Shown here piece by piece: positions 1 to 7,822 of a stretch of 18,119 nt of DNA (positions are counted from its first letter, which is position 1; every line of letters starts with the position of its first letter). Source of the DNA: Gammaproteobacteria bacterium. Lineage in GTDB: Bacteria > Pseudomonadota > Gammaproteobacteria > Pseudomonadales > Pseudohongiellaceae. The stretch lies in contig DORE01000197.1 of NCBI GenBank assembly GCA_003514305.1, positions 4,573-22,691 of the forward strand. Reading direction: 5' to 3'. The notes beneath the pieces are model-generated. The model searched no databases. It was not told the DNA's origin and worked only from the letters and a program-made list of their open reading frames with translations. The translations under genes were made by a program, and so were the position numbers.

Positions 1-473
1 AGCCAGATCATCGGAAACAGCCAGCTTGCAGCAATCCAGCCAATAGTTCCCCAAACTCGAACTCGAGGAAAGTCGCGCTCCGAATTATCGAGATGAAAAA
101 AGGCCATCGAATTGGTCAGGGAAAGGGTGGGCATGTACGATATGCTGTAAAGCGTCGCCAGAACCAACCACGCTGAAAACGTATCTTGGTAAGATAGGCT
201 TATCTTGACGATTCCGCCCAGCACTAGGAGTACAGCCAGAAACTTTTCCGTCGCGAAATAACGATCAGCGAACTGCCCCGCGATGAAAGGTGCACTCACC
301 GCGCCAATCGAACCAGCTACCCCAATAATTAAGCCGACCTGCCCGGAAGTAAAACCCATACCTCCATCTGCCAAGGGTGACTGCAAGTATGTGGCAAGCA
401 CCGGCAGCCAGACACCCCAAACAGCGTATTGAAGGAACATCATAAGATTAAGGCGGCTTTTCACTGTATCCAC
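1..473 (-). CDS. MFS transporter, nucleoside/sugar:H+ symporter-like (partial)
   Basis: Only the N-terminal 157 codons are present; the gene runs off the left edge. My translation gives a very hydrophobic protein that opens with a short basic stretch, then FLQYAVWGVWLPVLATYL, followed by a loop and PFIAGQFADRYFATEKFL. That is the MFS loop 2-3 signature in the form seen in nucleoside:H+ symporter-like transporters (Nuc_H_symport/NupG-like). At least four membrane segments can be read. I chose the GTG at 473 because a GGAGA site (487-483) sits 9 bases upstream; a second GTG at 464 and ATGs at 443 and 440 are in frame but worse placed. The gene diverges from the isomerase/oxidoreductase pair at 628, so it plausibly imports the sugar or keto-sugar those enzymes use. 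Inner membrane; the substrate is inference. Confidence 0.8.
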   Translation of the reverse strand, partial: MDTVKSRLNLMMFLQYAVWGVWLPVLATYLQSPLADGGMGFTSGQVGLIIGVAGSIGAVSAPFIAGQFADRYFATEKFLAVLLVLGGIVKISLSYQDTFSAWLVLATLYSISYMPTLSLTNSMAFFHLDNSERDFPRVRVWGTIGWIAASWLFPMIW

Positions 474-578
474 AGCGCGAGGTCTCCAAATAATTGTTTT
501 TTACCGGTCGAATACCTAGCTCAGGCCGGACGAACTGAAAGTAGTCGAACAATAGGTCGATTGCAAACCGGAAGTGTT

Positions 579-584
579 TATACT
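579..584 (+). promoter_or_regulatory. possible -10 element for the isomerase operon
   Basis: TATACT is a good sigma70-type -10 hexamer in the divergent intergenic region. No convincing -35 sits 16-18 bases upstream (the nearest bases read roughly GTCGAT), so it would need an activator. A start near 591 would give a leader of about 37 bases to the ATG at 628 but only about 10 to the ATG at 601, which favours the later start. Confidence 0.3.
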
Positions 585-627
585 GACATAGACCAAATCA
601 ATGACGTTACCTGAGATTCATAACCTT

Positions 628-1683
628 ATGAAGACGATAAAAGGACCCGCGATTTTTCTCGCCCAGTTTGTTGAAGATAAAGCACCTTTCAATTGCCTAC
701 AAGAAATAGCCAGCTGGGCTTCGGAGCTTGGTTTCAAAGGTATTCAAATTCCGAGCTGGGAATCCAGGCTGTTCGATCTTCAGACTGCTGCGGAAAGCAT
801 CGGATATTGTGAAGATCTCAATGGTATGCTGGCAGCGCACGACATTAAAATCACAGAATTGTCGACGCACCTACAAGGCCAGCTGGTGGCAGTGCATCCA
901 GCATACGATCAGATGTTTGATGGATTCGCCGCCCCGGAGGTTCGGGGGAATCCCGCGGCGAGACAAACCTGGGCCGTTAGTCAGCTGATGCTGGCGGCAA
1001 AGGCATCGAAAAATCTGGGGCTAACCGCTCATGCTAGCTTTTCAGGGGCCCTTGCTTGGCCATATCTTTATCCTTGGCCTCAGCGGCCTGCAGGTTTGGT
1101 GGAGGCTGCTTTTGACGAACTGGCCAAACGATGGCTTCCCATCCTAAATGCGTTCGATGAAGCAGAGATAGATATAGGCTTTGAAATTCATCCAGGAGAA
1201 GATCTGCATGATGGCGTCACGTTTGAAATGTTTCTCGAGCGTGTGAATAACCATCCGCGCTGCAATATCCTTTTCGATCCGAGCCACCTGATCCTGCAAC
1301 AACTCGACTATCTTGGGTTTATGGATACCTACAAAGAGCGTATCAAGCTCGTTCATATTAAGGACGCAGAGTTTAATCCGACGGCCAAGCAGGGAACATA
1401 TGGCGGCTATCAATCTTGGATTGATCGCGCCGGCAGATTCCGCTCGATCGGCGATGGACAGGTAGACTTTAACGGAATTTTCTCCAAGCTGGCCGCGAAC
1501 GACTTTGACGGCTGGGCTGTACTTGAGTGGGAGTGCTGTCTTAAACATCCCAGAGATGGCGCCCGTGAAGGAGCGATCTTTATACAGGATCACATCATTC
1601 GCGTCACAGACAAAGCATTCGATGACTTTGCCGAAGCCGGCACTGACGACCAAATCAATCGAAATATCTTGGGACTCTCATGA
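628..1683 (+). CDS. sugar phosphate isomerase/epimerase family TIM-barrel protein
   Basis: This is a cytoplasmic AP-endonuclease-2-like (xylose isomerase-like) TIM barrel of 351 residues, probably a metal-dependent sugar or keto-sugar isomerase, epimerase or lyase. With numbering from 628, likely metal ligands are Glu186 in GFEIHPGE, Asp217 in LFDPSHL, His243 in VHIKDAE, and Glu300 or Glu302 in LEWE, the usual Glu-Asp-His-Glu pattern. The start at 628 gives MKTIKGPAIFLAQF, which is how I recall relatives beginning; an in-frame ATG at 601 would add nine residues. Neither has a strong ribosome site. The stop overlaps the next start (ATGA, 1680-1683), so it is translationally coupled to a Gfo/Idh/MocA oxidoreductase. 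Relatives commonly pair with such oxidoreductases in sugar and keto-sugar catabolism. The exact substrate cannot be read from sequence. Confidence 0.88.
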   Translation: MKTIKGPAIFLAQFVEDKAPFNCLQEIASWASELGFKGIQIPSWESRLFDLQTAAESIGYCEDLNGMLAAHDIKITELSTHLQGQLVAVHPAYDQMFDGFAAPEVRGNPAARQTWAVSQLMLAAKASKNLGLTAHASFSGALAWPYLYPWPQRPAGLVEAAFDELAKRWLPILNAFDEAEIDIGFEIHPGEDLHDGVTFEMFLERVNNHPRCNILFDPSHLILQQLDYLGFMDTYKERIKLVHIKDAEFNPTAKQGTYGGYQSWIDRAGRFRSIGDGQVDFNGIFSKLAANDFDGWAVLEWECCLKHPRDGAREGAIFIQDHIIRVTDKAFDDFAEAGTDDQINRNILGLS

Positions 1684-2825
1684 AAATTAAACTCGGTATG
1701 GTGGGCGGTGGAACCGGTGCCTTCATCGGCGAAGTGCACCGCATTGCGGCACGACTAGACAACAGATACGAGCTAGTCGCAGGCGCATTTAACAGTGATG
1801 CGGGTCGAGCAAAGCAATCTGCCGAAGCGCTGGGAATTGAGGTAGATCGAGCTTATGCTGATTTCTCAGAAATGGCCAAGGCAGAGTGCGCACGGGAAGA
1901 CGGCATCGATGTGGTTGCCATCGTGACCCCCAATCATCTGCATCACGCTCCGGCAAAGTGCTTCCTTGAGGCGGGCATTCATGTGATTTGTGACAAGCCG
2001 CTTACCTCGTCATTAGATGATGCCCTAGATCTAAAACGCCTGGTTGATGAAACCGGACTGCTGTTTGCAGTGACCTATAATTATTCTGGCTATCCTATGG
2101 TGAGACAAGCAAGAGAAATGATCCGGGACGGCGATTTGGGCACTCTTCGCGTAGTTCAAGTCGAGTATGCTCAGGAATGGCTGAGCACTGATTTAGAATT
2201 TACTGGACAAAAACAAGCGGCTTGGAGAATGGACCCTGTCCGGGCAGGGTCCGGCGGATCACTCGGAGATATCGGAACACACGCCTTCCATCTCACCGAA
2301 TTCATCACCGGTTTGGAAGTTAAAAGTTTGCTAGCAGATCTCAGCGCCTTTGTTTCAGGTAGGTTACTGGACGACAACGCGCAAATCATGCTGCGCTTTG
2401 CTAATGGCGCTAAGGGGTCTCTGTGGGCGAGTCAGGTCGCAGTAGGACACGAGAATGGACTACGTATTCGCATCTACGGCGATCAAGCAAGCCTTGAGTG
2501 GTTTCAGGAGCAACCCAATCAGCTTAAATTTTGCCGCCTCGGAGCAAATGCGCAGTATCTGACCCGCGGCGGCGTTACTGCCGGTACTGCCGCTAATTCG
2601 GCTTCACGCATACCCGGTGGGCATCCTGAAGGATTCCTCGAGGCTTTCGCCAACCTATATCGAGATTTTGCTGACCGAATCGAGTCCTTTATGGAGGAGA
2701 ACCCCATTAACGACGTGGACCTATCAGTTCCCTCGGTTGCAGAAGGGGTCAAGGGAGTGCGGTTCGTTGAGAAAGCCGTTGCGTCTTCGGAAAACGGTGG
2801 CGTCTGGTTGAATATGGACTCCTGA
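1680..2825 (+). CDS. Gfo/Idh/MocA family oxidoreductase, cytoplasmic
   Basis: This is an NAD(P)-dependent dehydrogenase of 381 residues, the usual length. The N-terminal Rossmann fold shows the dinucleotide loop VGGGTGAFIG (residues 8-17), TPNHLHHAP (83-91), and CDKPLT (104-109), which is the EKP-type motif with Asp in place of Glu. The C-terminal substrate domain holds GSLGDIGTHAFH (193-204), whose Asp197, His201 and His204 fit the family's catalytic D-x-x-x-H region. There is no signal peptide, so it acts in the cytoplasm, unlike the Tat-exported paralogue at 6145-7533. It overlaps the upstream isomerase gene by four bases. It plausibly reduces or oxidises a (keto)sugar that the isomerase also handles; the substrate and direction are inference. 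Confidence 0.9.
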   Translation: MKIKLGMVGGGTGAFIGEVHRIAARLDNRYELVAGAFNSDAGRAKQSAEALGIEVDRAYADFSEMAKAECAREDGIDVVAIVTPNHLHHAPAKCFLEAGIHVICDKPLTSSLDDALDLKRLVDETGLLFAVTYNYSGYPMVRQAREMIRDGDLGTLRVVQVEYAQEWLSTDLEFTGQKQAAWRMDPVRAGSGGSLGDIGTHAFHLTEFITGLEVKSLLADLSAFVSGRLLDDNAQIMLRFANGAKGSLWASQVAVGHENGLRIRIYGDQASLEWFQEQPNQLKFCRLGANAQYLTRGGVTAGTAANSASRIPGGHPEGFLEAFANLYRDFADRIESFMEENPINDVDLSVPSVAEGVKGVRFVEKAVASSENGGVWLNMDS

Positions 2826-2846
2826 GCCTCTCTTAAGAGGGCTTTT
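2826..2846 (+). terminator. terminator-like hairpin after the isomerase/oxidoreductase operon
   Basis: Directly after the stop codon comes GCC-T-CTC-TTAA-GAG-GGC-TTTT. That is a six-pair stem with one bulged T, a TTAA loop and a run of four T. The core CTCTTAAGAG is a perfect palindrome. The stem and T run are short, so termination may be partial, which would allow some readthrough into the dehydrogenase genes. Confidence 0.5.
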
Positions 2847-2896
2847 GAGCAGCACAGAATTACGATAACCTGCAGGTCTCGGAACGGAGCTTCTCA

Positions 2897-3028
2897 ATGT
2901 CCCATTTTAAGCATAAGCACGGTCGTCGGCACTTCGTAAAGCGATGGCTTTGTATCAATTGCCAACAGTCTTTACGCCGCGCGCAAACTAATTCAAATCT
3001 GGCCGCGCATCAAGAGGAGACGAAATGA
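2897..3028 (+). CDS. possible 43-residue leader peptide or small basic protein
   Basis: An ATG at 2897 has a GGAG site (2886-2889) seven bases upstream, and the frame runs 43 codons to a TGA that overlaps the start of the dehydrogenase subunit (ATGA at 3025-3028). The peptide begins MSHFKHKHGRRHFVKRW, is rich in His, Lys and Arg, and has one CxxC (CINC, residues 19-22). I recognise no family. The well-spaced ribosome site and the coupling overlap are the only support. It could be a translated leader that couples or tunes expression of the Tat subunit, or a chance frame in an untranslated leader. Confidence 0.3.
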   Translation: MSHFKHKHGRRHFVKRWLCINCQQSLRRAQTNSNLAAHQEETK

Positions 3029-3564
3029 CAACGAGACGAGAATTTGTGAAAGGGCTCATAATCTCGGTCGGTGGCGCATCGGCACTGAGCGCATGTGGTG
3101 ATGCCGCGACTATTATAGCGACAGCCACCGAAGAGGGGGGGCAGTTTTATTCATCCGATGAAATGGCACTTGTAAGTCGCATCAGCGATCTGATCATTCC
3201 ACGCACCGAAACCCCCGGTGCGCTGGACGCAAACGTGCCCGGTTACCTTGATGCCCTGATGAGTGACTGGGCAAGTGCTGAGACCCAAAATTATCACCGC
3301 GAGGCGCTTAAGCTTATTTCGGGACAATTGGATGCTAGGAGCGGAGAATTTCTGACCGCCAGTGAACCTGAGGCTATTGCGGCTCTGAGTGAATTGGACA
3401 GAGAAGCCTTTGAGGGCGGCAACAATTTAGATGGATATCGTTCTTTTAAAGGCTACATTACTCAATCTTATTTCGCGACTGAACTAGGCGCAACCGAAGA
3501 GTTAAAGTGGGTTGCTGTGCCTGGCGTTTGGGATCCCAGCGTCAAGATTGCGACAGGCAACTAG
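3025..3564 (+). CDS. gluconate 2-dehydrogenase subunit 3 family protein, Tat lipoprotein
   Basis: This 179-residue protein is the small subunit of a membrane-bound FAD (GMC) sugar dehydrogenase. The N terminus TRREFVKG (residues 3-10) is a twin-arginine motif, followed by a hydrophobic stretch and the lipobox LSAC with Cys24. It should therefore be a Tat-exported lipoprotein, and Gly25 after the Cys would not act as an inner-membrane retention signal. The body matches the Gluconate_2-dh3 pattern: FYSSDEMALVSRISDLIIPRTETPGA (about 41-66), where the run ISDLIIPRTETPGA is typical. The gene has an AGGAGA site eight bases or so upstream and ends 11 bases before the GMC gene. In known family members this subunit carries or escorts the signal-less flavoprotein to the periplasm. 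There is no haem motif, so an electron acceptor must come from elsewhere. Confidence 0.88.
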   Translation: MTTRREFVKGLIISVGGASALSACGDAATIIATATEEGGQFYSSDEMALVSRISDLIIPRTETPGALDANVPGYLDALMSDWASAETQNYHREALKLISGQLDARSGEFLTASEPEAIAALSELDREAFEGGNNLDGYRSFKGYITQSYFATELGATEELKWVAVPGVWDPSVKIATGN

Positions 3565-3575
3565 GGAGGATCGAC

Positions 3576-5282
3576 ATGGCAGAAGCAGAGTTTGATGCAA
3601 TCGTAGTAGGCTCAGGTATGAGCGGCGGAATGTCAGCCAAAGAATTGTGTGAACGTGGTTTGAAGGTGCTAGTGTTGGAGCGCGGTCCTGAAATAGTGCC
3701 GGAGAGGGATTACACGGATCTACTGGCGCCATGGGAAAGCGACCATCTGGACAACGTTTCACAGGATGAGATCAATGAACGCTACTACAAACAGTATGGT
3801 GGCGTTGCCTACGCGATCAAGGAATCAACTAAACATTTCTGGGTTAGAGATGATGAGCACCCATATGAAGAAGCCGAAGGCACGAGCTATGATTGGTTAA
3901 GAGGCTATCATACGGCAGGCCGCTCCATTATGTGGAGCCGGCAGACATATCGCTTGGGACCTCAGGATTTCACAGCAAATCTTGAGGAAGGCGTTGGCGT
4001 GGACTGGCCGGTTCGCTATGAAGATATTGTACCTTGGTACGAAAAGGTAGAGACCTTCGTTGGCGTCTCTGGCAGTGAGGAAGGCCTTGATCAACTTCCG
4101 GATAGCGTGTTTCAGCCAGCCTTTGAGTTGACCGATGCAGAAAAATCCTTCAAGCAGAAAATAGAGAAAACATTTGACGGCAGGAGCGTGATTCCGGCGC
4201 GAATTGCGCATCTGACAGACGCCACAAAAGAGCAGCTCTCTCTAGGTCGGAGCAATTGTCAGGCTCGCAACCGCTGCCATCATGGATGCACTTTTAAGGC
4301 GTATTTTTCGTCACTAAATGCAACCTTGCCGGCTGCAAAGCGCTCCGGCAACCTGACAATGGTTCACAACGCCATAGTACGGGGATTGGAATATGACACT
4401 TCAACAAAACGGGTCAGCGGCGTTCGGGTAGTCGACGCAGAAACCATGGAAGCACGAACCTACACTTCGCGGGTTGTTTTCCTCAACGCATCGGCGATCG
4501 CCTCGGCAATGATCCTTCTGCAATCAAAGTCGGAAAGCTTTCCTAAAGGGCTGGCAAATCGCTCCGATCAGGTCGGACGGAATCTGATGGACCATGTCAG
4601 CAGCGCCGGGGTTGCGGGAATCATGACGGGATTCGAAGATCAGACCGTTTTTGGCAGAAGGCCCAGCGGCGGCATATATATCCCACGATACGCCAACATT
4701 ACCGAAAAAAACAAACCATTTAAACGCGGCTTCGGCTTCCAAGGAGGAGCGCGTCCACTCGGCAATTCAAGCGGCCAAATTGCTGGCATCGGCAAGGACT
4801 TTAAGGAAGCCCATAAGCGCCCAGGACCCTGGCGGTTTAATGTATTAGCCTTTGGAGAGCAGTTGCCAAATCCAGAAAATCGCGTGACACTGCACGCGTC
4901 TCGCAAAGATCGATGGGGCAATCCGGTTCCTGTTTTCAACGTTTCATATGGTGAGAACGAACGCATCATGCAGCGAGAAGCAGTCAAGGACGCGCAAGCC
5001 ATGATGGAGGCAGCCGGATGTATTAACATCACGACAAGTAGTGCCAACCTCTCTAAACCCGGCAACAGAATCCATGAGATGGGAACCGCTCGCATGGGTA
5101 GAGATCCAGCAACCTCGGTTCTGAATGGCTGGGCCCAGGCTCACGACGTACCAAACCTATTCGTCACGGACGGAGCATTCATGACATCGTCTGCCTGCCA
5201 AAATCCATCTTTAACCTACATGGCATTCAGCGCAAGAGCAGCGAACTATGCCGCAGATCTCATTTCTGAGGGAATTTTTTAA
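3576..5282 (+). CDS. GMC family FAD-dependent sugar dehydrogenase, large subunit
   Basis: This is a 568-residue flavoprotein of the glucose-methanol-choline family, of the kind that pairs with a subunit-3 protein, such as gluconate/2-keto-gluconate dehydrogenases and glucoside 3-dehydrogenases. Residues 6-25 contain the FAD loop VVGSGMSGG and the acidic strand end VLERG. NLMDHVS lies mid-protein. The C terminus has IHEMGTARMG with His500 as the likely catalytic base, and CQNPSLT with Asn543 at the second active-site position. I started at 3576 because AGGGAGGA (3563-3570) sits five bases upstream; upstream extension lacks support. There is no signal peptide, so it probably hitchhikes through Tat with the preceding gene product. 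Expected role: periplasmic oxidation of a sugar hydroxyl (C3 of a glycoside is my inference from neighbours), with electrons passed to a cytochrome c. Confidence 0.92.
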   Translation: MAEAEFDAIVVGSGMSGGMSAKELCERGLKVLVLERGPEIVPERDYTDLLAPWESDHLDNVSQDEINERYYKQYGGVAYAIKESTKHFWVRDDEHPYEEAEGTSYDWLRGYHTAGRSIMWSRQTYRLGPQDFTANLEEGVGVDWPVRYEDIVPWYEKVETFVGVSGSEEGLDQLPDSVFQPAFELTDAEKSFKQKIEKTFDGRSVIPARIAHLTDATKEQLSLGRSNCQARNRCHHGCTFKAYFSSLNATLPAAKRSGNLTMVHNAIVRGLEYDTSTKRVSGVRVVDAETMEARTYTSRVVFLNASAIASAMILLQSKSESFPKGLANRSDQVGRNLMDHVSSAGVAGIMTGFEDQTVFGRRPSGGIYIPRYANITEKNKPFKRGFGFQGGARPLGNSSGQIAGIGKDFKEAHKRPGPWRFNVLAFGEQLPNPENRVTLHASRKDRWGNPVPVFNVSYGENERIMQREAVKDAQAMMEAAGCINITTSSANLSKPGNRIHEMGTARMGRDPATSVLNGWAQAHDVPNLFVTDGAFMTSSACQNPSLTYMAFSARAANYAADLISEGIF

Positions 5283-5337
5283 AAATCTCGAATGGAGCTT
5301 AAGACGCGCCGCGTGGCAACTCTAATTATTAGGAAGC

Positions 5338-6117
5338 TTACGGGTCAAGAGGCTTTAGCTCTAGTTTTTTGATCTCAAGAGGGTGGCTTTCCGCCTGCAC
5401 AGAGATGTACCCACTGTCGACTAATACTGAAGCACCGTTCTGGATCAGCCGCTGTGAAATTGGGTCACTCGGATCCAACTGCACTTGAGAGTATTTGAAG
5501 ACATCGTCTCCATTTACGCGGTGTCGGATGAATTCACTGCCCCTTATCTCTAATTCCATGACAACCCACTGATCACCGTGATAGGTCTCCGAGACAGAGT
5601 CGGTGCAGTGCTCGGTAATCAGCTCACCATTCATCACAAAGTGCGTGCCCGGAGAGCAGACATTAGCAGTTGGCCGATTGTCTCTACCATTGCCGCCTAG
5701 CATTTGCGCTTCAATTGAAGCCGGAAACTCTTGGTCGAGGGTCATAGACTCCGGAGATTGACTGTGGAACATAATCCCATTGTTGCGTAACGCCCAACCT
5801 GGTCCATTCCTGACTTGCTCGCCGGTAAATCGATACTCGACCCGCAGCAAGAAGTGCGAAAAAGGCTGATGGTAAAAGATATGCCCGAACTCGTTGCTGA
5901 AGTCACTCCAATTATCATAGGAAACTTTGAATACTCCGTCCTCCACGCGGAAGGTGTTCAGATAATTGACTCCCAAAGGAAAGCCGGTAAATTTCGGAGT
6001 CCAGCCTTCAAGATCCCGGCCATTGAACAGTTGGATCCATTTACCTGGCGCCGCACTTTGAGAGTTCACGCCGCTCGTTGCCAGTAATGCGCACAACGCC
6101 ACAACACCTTTTTTCAT
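5338..6117 (-). CDS. secreted DUF1080 / 3-keto-disaccharide hydrolase domain protein
   Basis: This 259-residue exported protein starts with a Sec signal peptide (MKKGVVALCALLATSG, cleavage near residue 22). The rest is one DUF1080 (PF06439) concanavalin-like beta-sandwich. It shows LFNGRDLEGW (30-39), NNGIMFHSQ (112-120), FPASIEAQ (131-138), NGDDVFKY (202-209) and the closing GYISVQAESHPLEIKKLEL (236-254), all typical. The family is now named for hydrolysis or lysis of 3-keto-glycosides. The ATG at 6117 has an AAGGG site nine bases upstream. It is 55 bases from the convergent GMC gene and 27 bases downstream of the Tat-exported oxidoreductase, with which it forms a minus-strand operon. Inference: it cleaves the 3-keto-glycoside made by the GMC enzyme in the periplasm. 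Confidence 0.88.
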   Translation of the reverse strand: MKKGVVALCALLATSGVNSQSAAPGKWIQLFNGRDLEGWTPKFTGFPLGVNYLNTFRVEDGVFKVSYDNWSDFSNEFGHIFYHQPFSHFLLRVEYRFTGEQVRNGPGWALRNNGIMFHSQSPESMTLDQEFPASIEAQMLGGNGRDNRPTANVCSPGTHFVMNGELITEHCTDSVSETYHGDQWVVMELEIRGSEFIRHRVNGDDVFKYSQVQLDPSDPISQRLIQNGASVLVDSGYISVQAESHPLEIKKLELKPLDP

Positions 6118-6144
6118 CCTTCTATACCCTTAGCACCAACATAA

Positions 6145-7533
6145 TTAAGCCAAGCCAAATCCCGGGCGGTATTGTTTATCCAGATAGCCATTCGCTTCCT
6201 CATCATTATTAAACCGCATGCTGAGGGCGTCATACTCGAGCACCTTGTGCTCACTAGCCCTGATAGTTGCGATATTGCCGAGCAGCATGGTCTCGGTTAG
6301 TCGTCCGGAATAATCAAAACCGGAGGTCGTGTGCTTGTCGCGGTCTTTGATCGCATCAATCCATTCCTGGTAGATCCCTGGAGACCGAAGCAAGGTTCTG
6401 TCTGGCATCTTAATTGAATTTTGAACTGATGAGGGAATCAACTGGGGGTTGCGGCCGTATACGCCATGCATTAACGTGTTACGATCGCCAACGATCAACA
6501 CTCCCCCATCGTTATCACCCATCTGCCGTCCATTTTCTAATTCCGGCGGCCGCTCAGGCATCAGACCTCCGTCGTACCAGGTCATCTTGACCCGTGGGCG
6601 CGCCTCATTGGCAGGAAACTCGAAGTGGATTTTGGAGGCAATGGGAAAAGTTTCCATACCGCGACCAAAACGCGAAGAGCTGGCCGAGATTCTGCTGGGG
6701 AGACCCAAATTCAGTGCCCAGTAAGGATGGTCAATGATGTGAGCTCCCATGTCGCCCACGACGCCCGTTCCAAAAGCAAGCCAGCCGCGCCAATTGAAAG
6801 GATGATAAGCTCGATCAACAAAGGGCCGGTGAGATGCGGAACCAAGCCACAGATCCCACCCCAGTGAATCGGGGATCGGTGTCTCGCCTTCAGGCCGACC
6901 AATCCCCTGAGGCCAGACCGGCCGGTTGGTCCAGCAGTGTACCTCCCTAATCTCACCGAGCGCTCCGGAAGCTACCCATTCGTTGATAAGGCGGGCTCCT
7001 TCACCGGCATGCCCTTGATTGCCCATTTGAGTTACGACATTGTTTTCCTCTGCGGCCTTTGCGAGCACGCGGCACTCATTGACGGTATGGCAAAGTGGCT
7101 TTTGAACATAAACATGTTTACCCAAACTGATCGCATGCATTGCGATAGGCGCATGCATGTGGTCGGGCGTACTGATGAGGACCGCGTCAATTTCGGGCTC
7201 ACTGTCGAGCATCTCTCGATAATCCCGATAAGTTTTTGTTTTATCTCTAAACGGAACTGCAAATTCCTGCTGCAGCGTATCGGCTAGCCGGCGATCATCA
7301 ATATCGCAAATCGCATAGATATTCTCATGTGCCACGCTTTGAATGTCCGAACTTCCCTTCCCGGCTGCACCGACAGCTGCAATATTTAAGCGGTCGCTGG
7401 GGGCGATATAATTCTCTCCTCCGAGTGCGGTTCTTGGGACAATCGTAAATGCCGCCGCCGCCCCGACTTGTTTGATAAAGCCTCGCCGAGCTGTAGATTT
7501 CAGCAAGGCAGGCTTGTTAAGTTTCTTTTTCAT
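6145..7533 (-). CDS. Gfo/Idh/MocA family oxidoreductase, Tat-exported
   Basis: This is a 462-residue member of the long, exported Gfo/Idh/MocA branch. The N terminus TARRGFIKQVGAAAAF (residues 14-29) is a twin-arginine signal. Then come LNIAAVGAAGKG (49-60, dinucleotide loop), STPDHMHAP (121-129), VQKPL (143-147, EKP-type motif with Gln), and GDMGAHIID (260-268) with the expected His265. A periplasmic place for a nucleotide-dependent enzyme implies a cofactor bound before Tat export, as in glucose-fructose oxidoreductase; that part is inference. A GAGGG site lies about 10 bases before the ATG at 7533. It is the first gene of an operon with the DUF1080 protein, a very common pairing in bacteria that degrade keto-glycosides and plant glycosides. 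Substrate unknown. Confidence 0.9.
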   Translation of the reverse strand: MKKKLNKPALLKSTARRGFIKQVGAAAAFTIVPRTALGGENYIAPSDRLNIAAVGAAGKGSSDIQSVAHENIYAICDIDDRRLADTLQQEFAVPFRDKTKTYRDYREMLDSEPEIDAVLISTPDHMHAPIAMHAISLGKHVYVQKPLCHTVNECRVLAKAAEENNVVTQMGNQGHAGEGARLINEWVASGALGEIREVHCWTNRPVWPQGIGRPEGETPIPDSLGWDLWLGSASHRPFVDRAYHPFNWRGWLAFGTGVVGDMGAHIIDHPYWALNLGLPSRISASSSRFGRGMETFPIASKIHFEFPANEARPRVKMTWYDGGLMPERPPELENGRQMGDNDGGVLIVGDRNTLMHGVYGRNPQLIPSSVQNSIKMPDRTLLRSPGIYQEWIDAIKDRDKHTTSGFDYSGRLTETMLLGNIATIRASEHKVLEYDALSMRFNNDEEANGYLDKQYRPGFGLA

Positions 7534-7766
7534 TTCTGGATGCCCTCGGGATTGGCTTATTTGGTAGTTTGCAGGCAGCTAGCTATCACTAAGCTTCTGA
7601 ATATCGCATTAAGAATATAGACTTAGGATCAACGAGTCCATGACGGGCCACGCCCCCCTGCTGGCTTCTTGATACAGTAAACGACGTGTCTAGATAACTA
7701 AAAATCAACAGGCTTACATCCCTGCAAGCAGCCAGTCTGGTTTTTCACTGAACAATTATGCAGCAA

Positions 7767-7795
7767 GGAAAGGCAACACTTGCACAAACCTTTCC
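7767..7795. repeat. inverted repeat with 7-bp perfect stem
   Basis: GGAAAGG (7767-7773) and CCTTTCC (7789-7795) are exact reverse complements separated by 15 bases. It lies 88 bases beyond the DedA stop. No long T run follows on either strand, so it is not a clear terminator; it may be a protein-binding site or chance. Confidence 0.35.
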
Positions 7796-7810
7796 GGGCA
7801 TCTTTTCTAG

Positions 7811-7822
7811 TCGAATATTCGA
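7811..7822. repeat. 12-bp perfect palindrome TCGAATATTCGA
   Basis: TCGAATATTCGA reads the same on both strands. A palindrome of this size in a promoter-type intergenic region may be an operator for a dimeric regulator. No second copy was seen in the window, and the assignment is a guess. Confidence 0.3.

Noticed and set aside
1144..1653. 169-codon open frame on the minus strand
   Set aside because: It lies wholly antisense to the well-conserved TIM-barrel gene, and its translation resembles no protein.
3507..3575. 23-residue N-terminal extension of the GMC protein
   Set aside because: It overlaps the end of the subunit-3 gene, has no ribosome site, and the FAD fold begins immediately after the ATG at 3576, which has a strong site.
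5283..5337. possible shared terminator between the convergent GMC and DUF1080 genes
   Set aside because: Only a small ACGCG/CGCGT repeat with a one-base centre is present, with no T run or workable loop.
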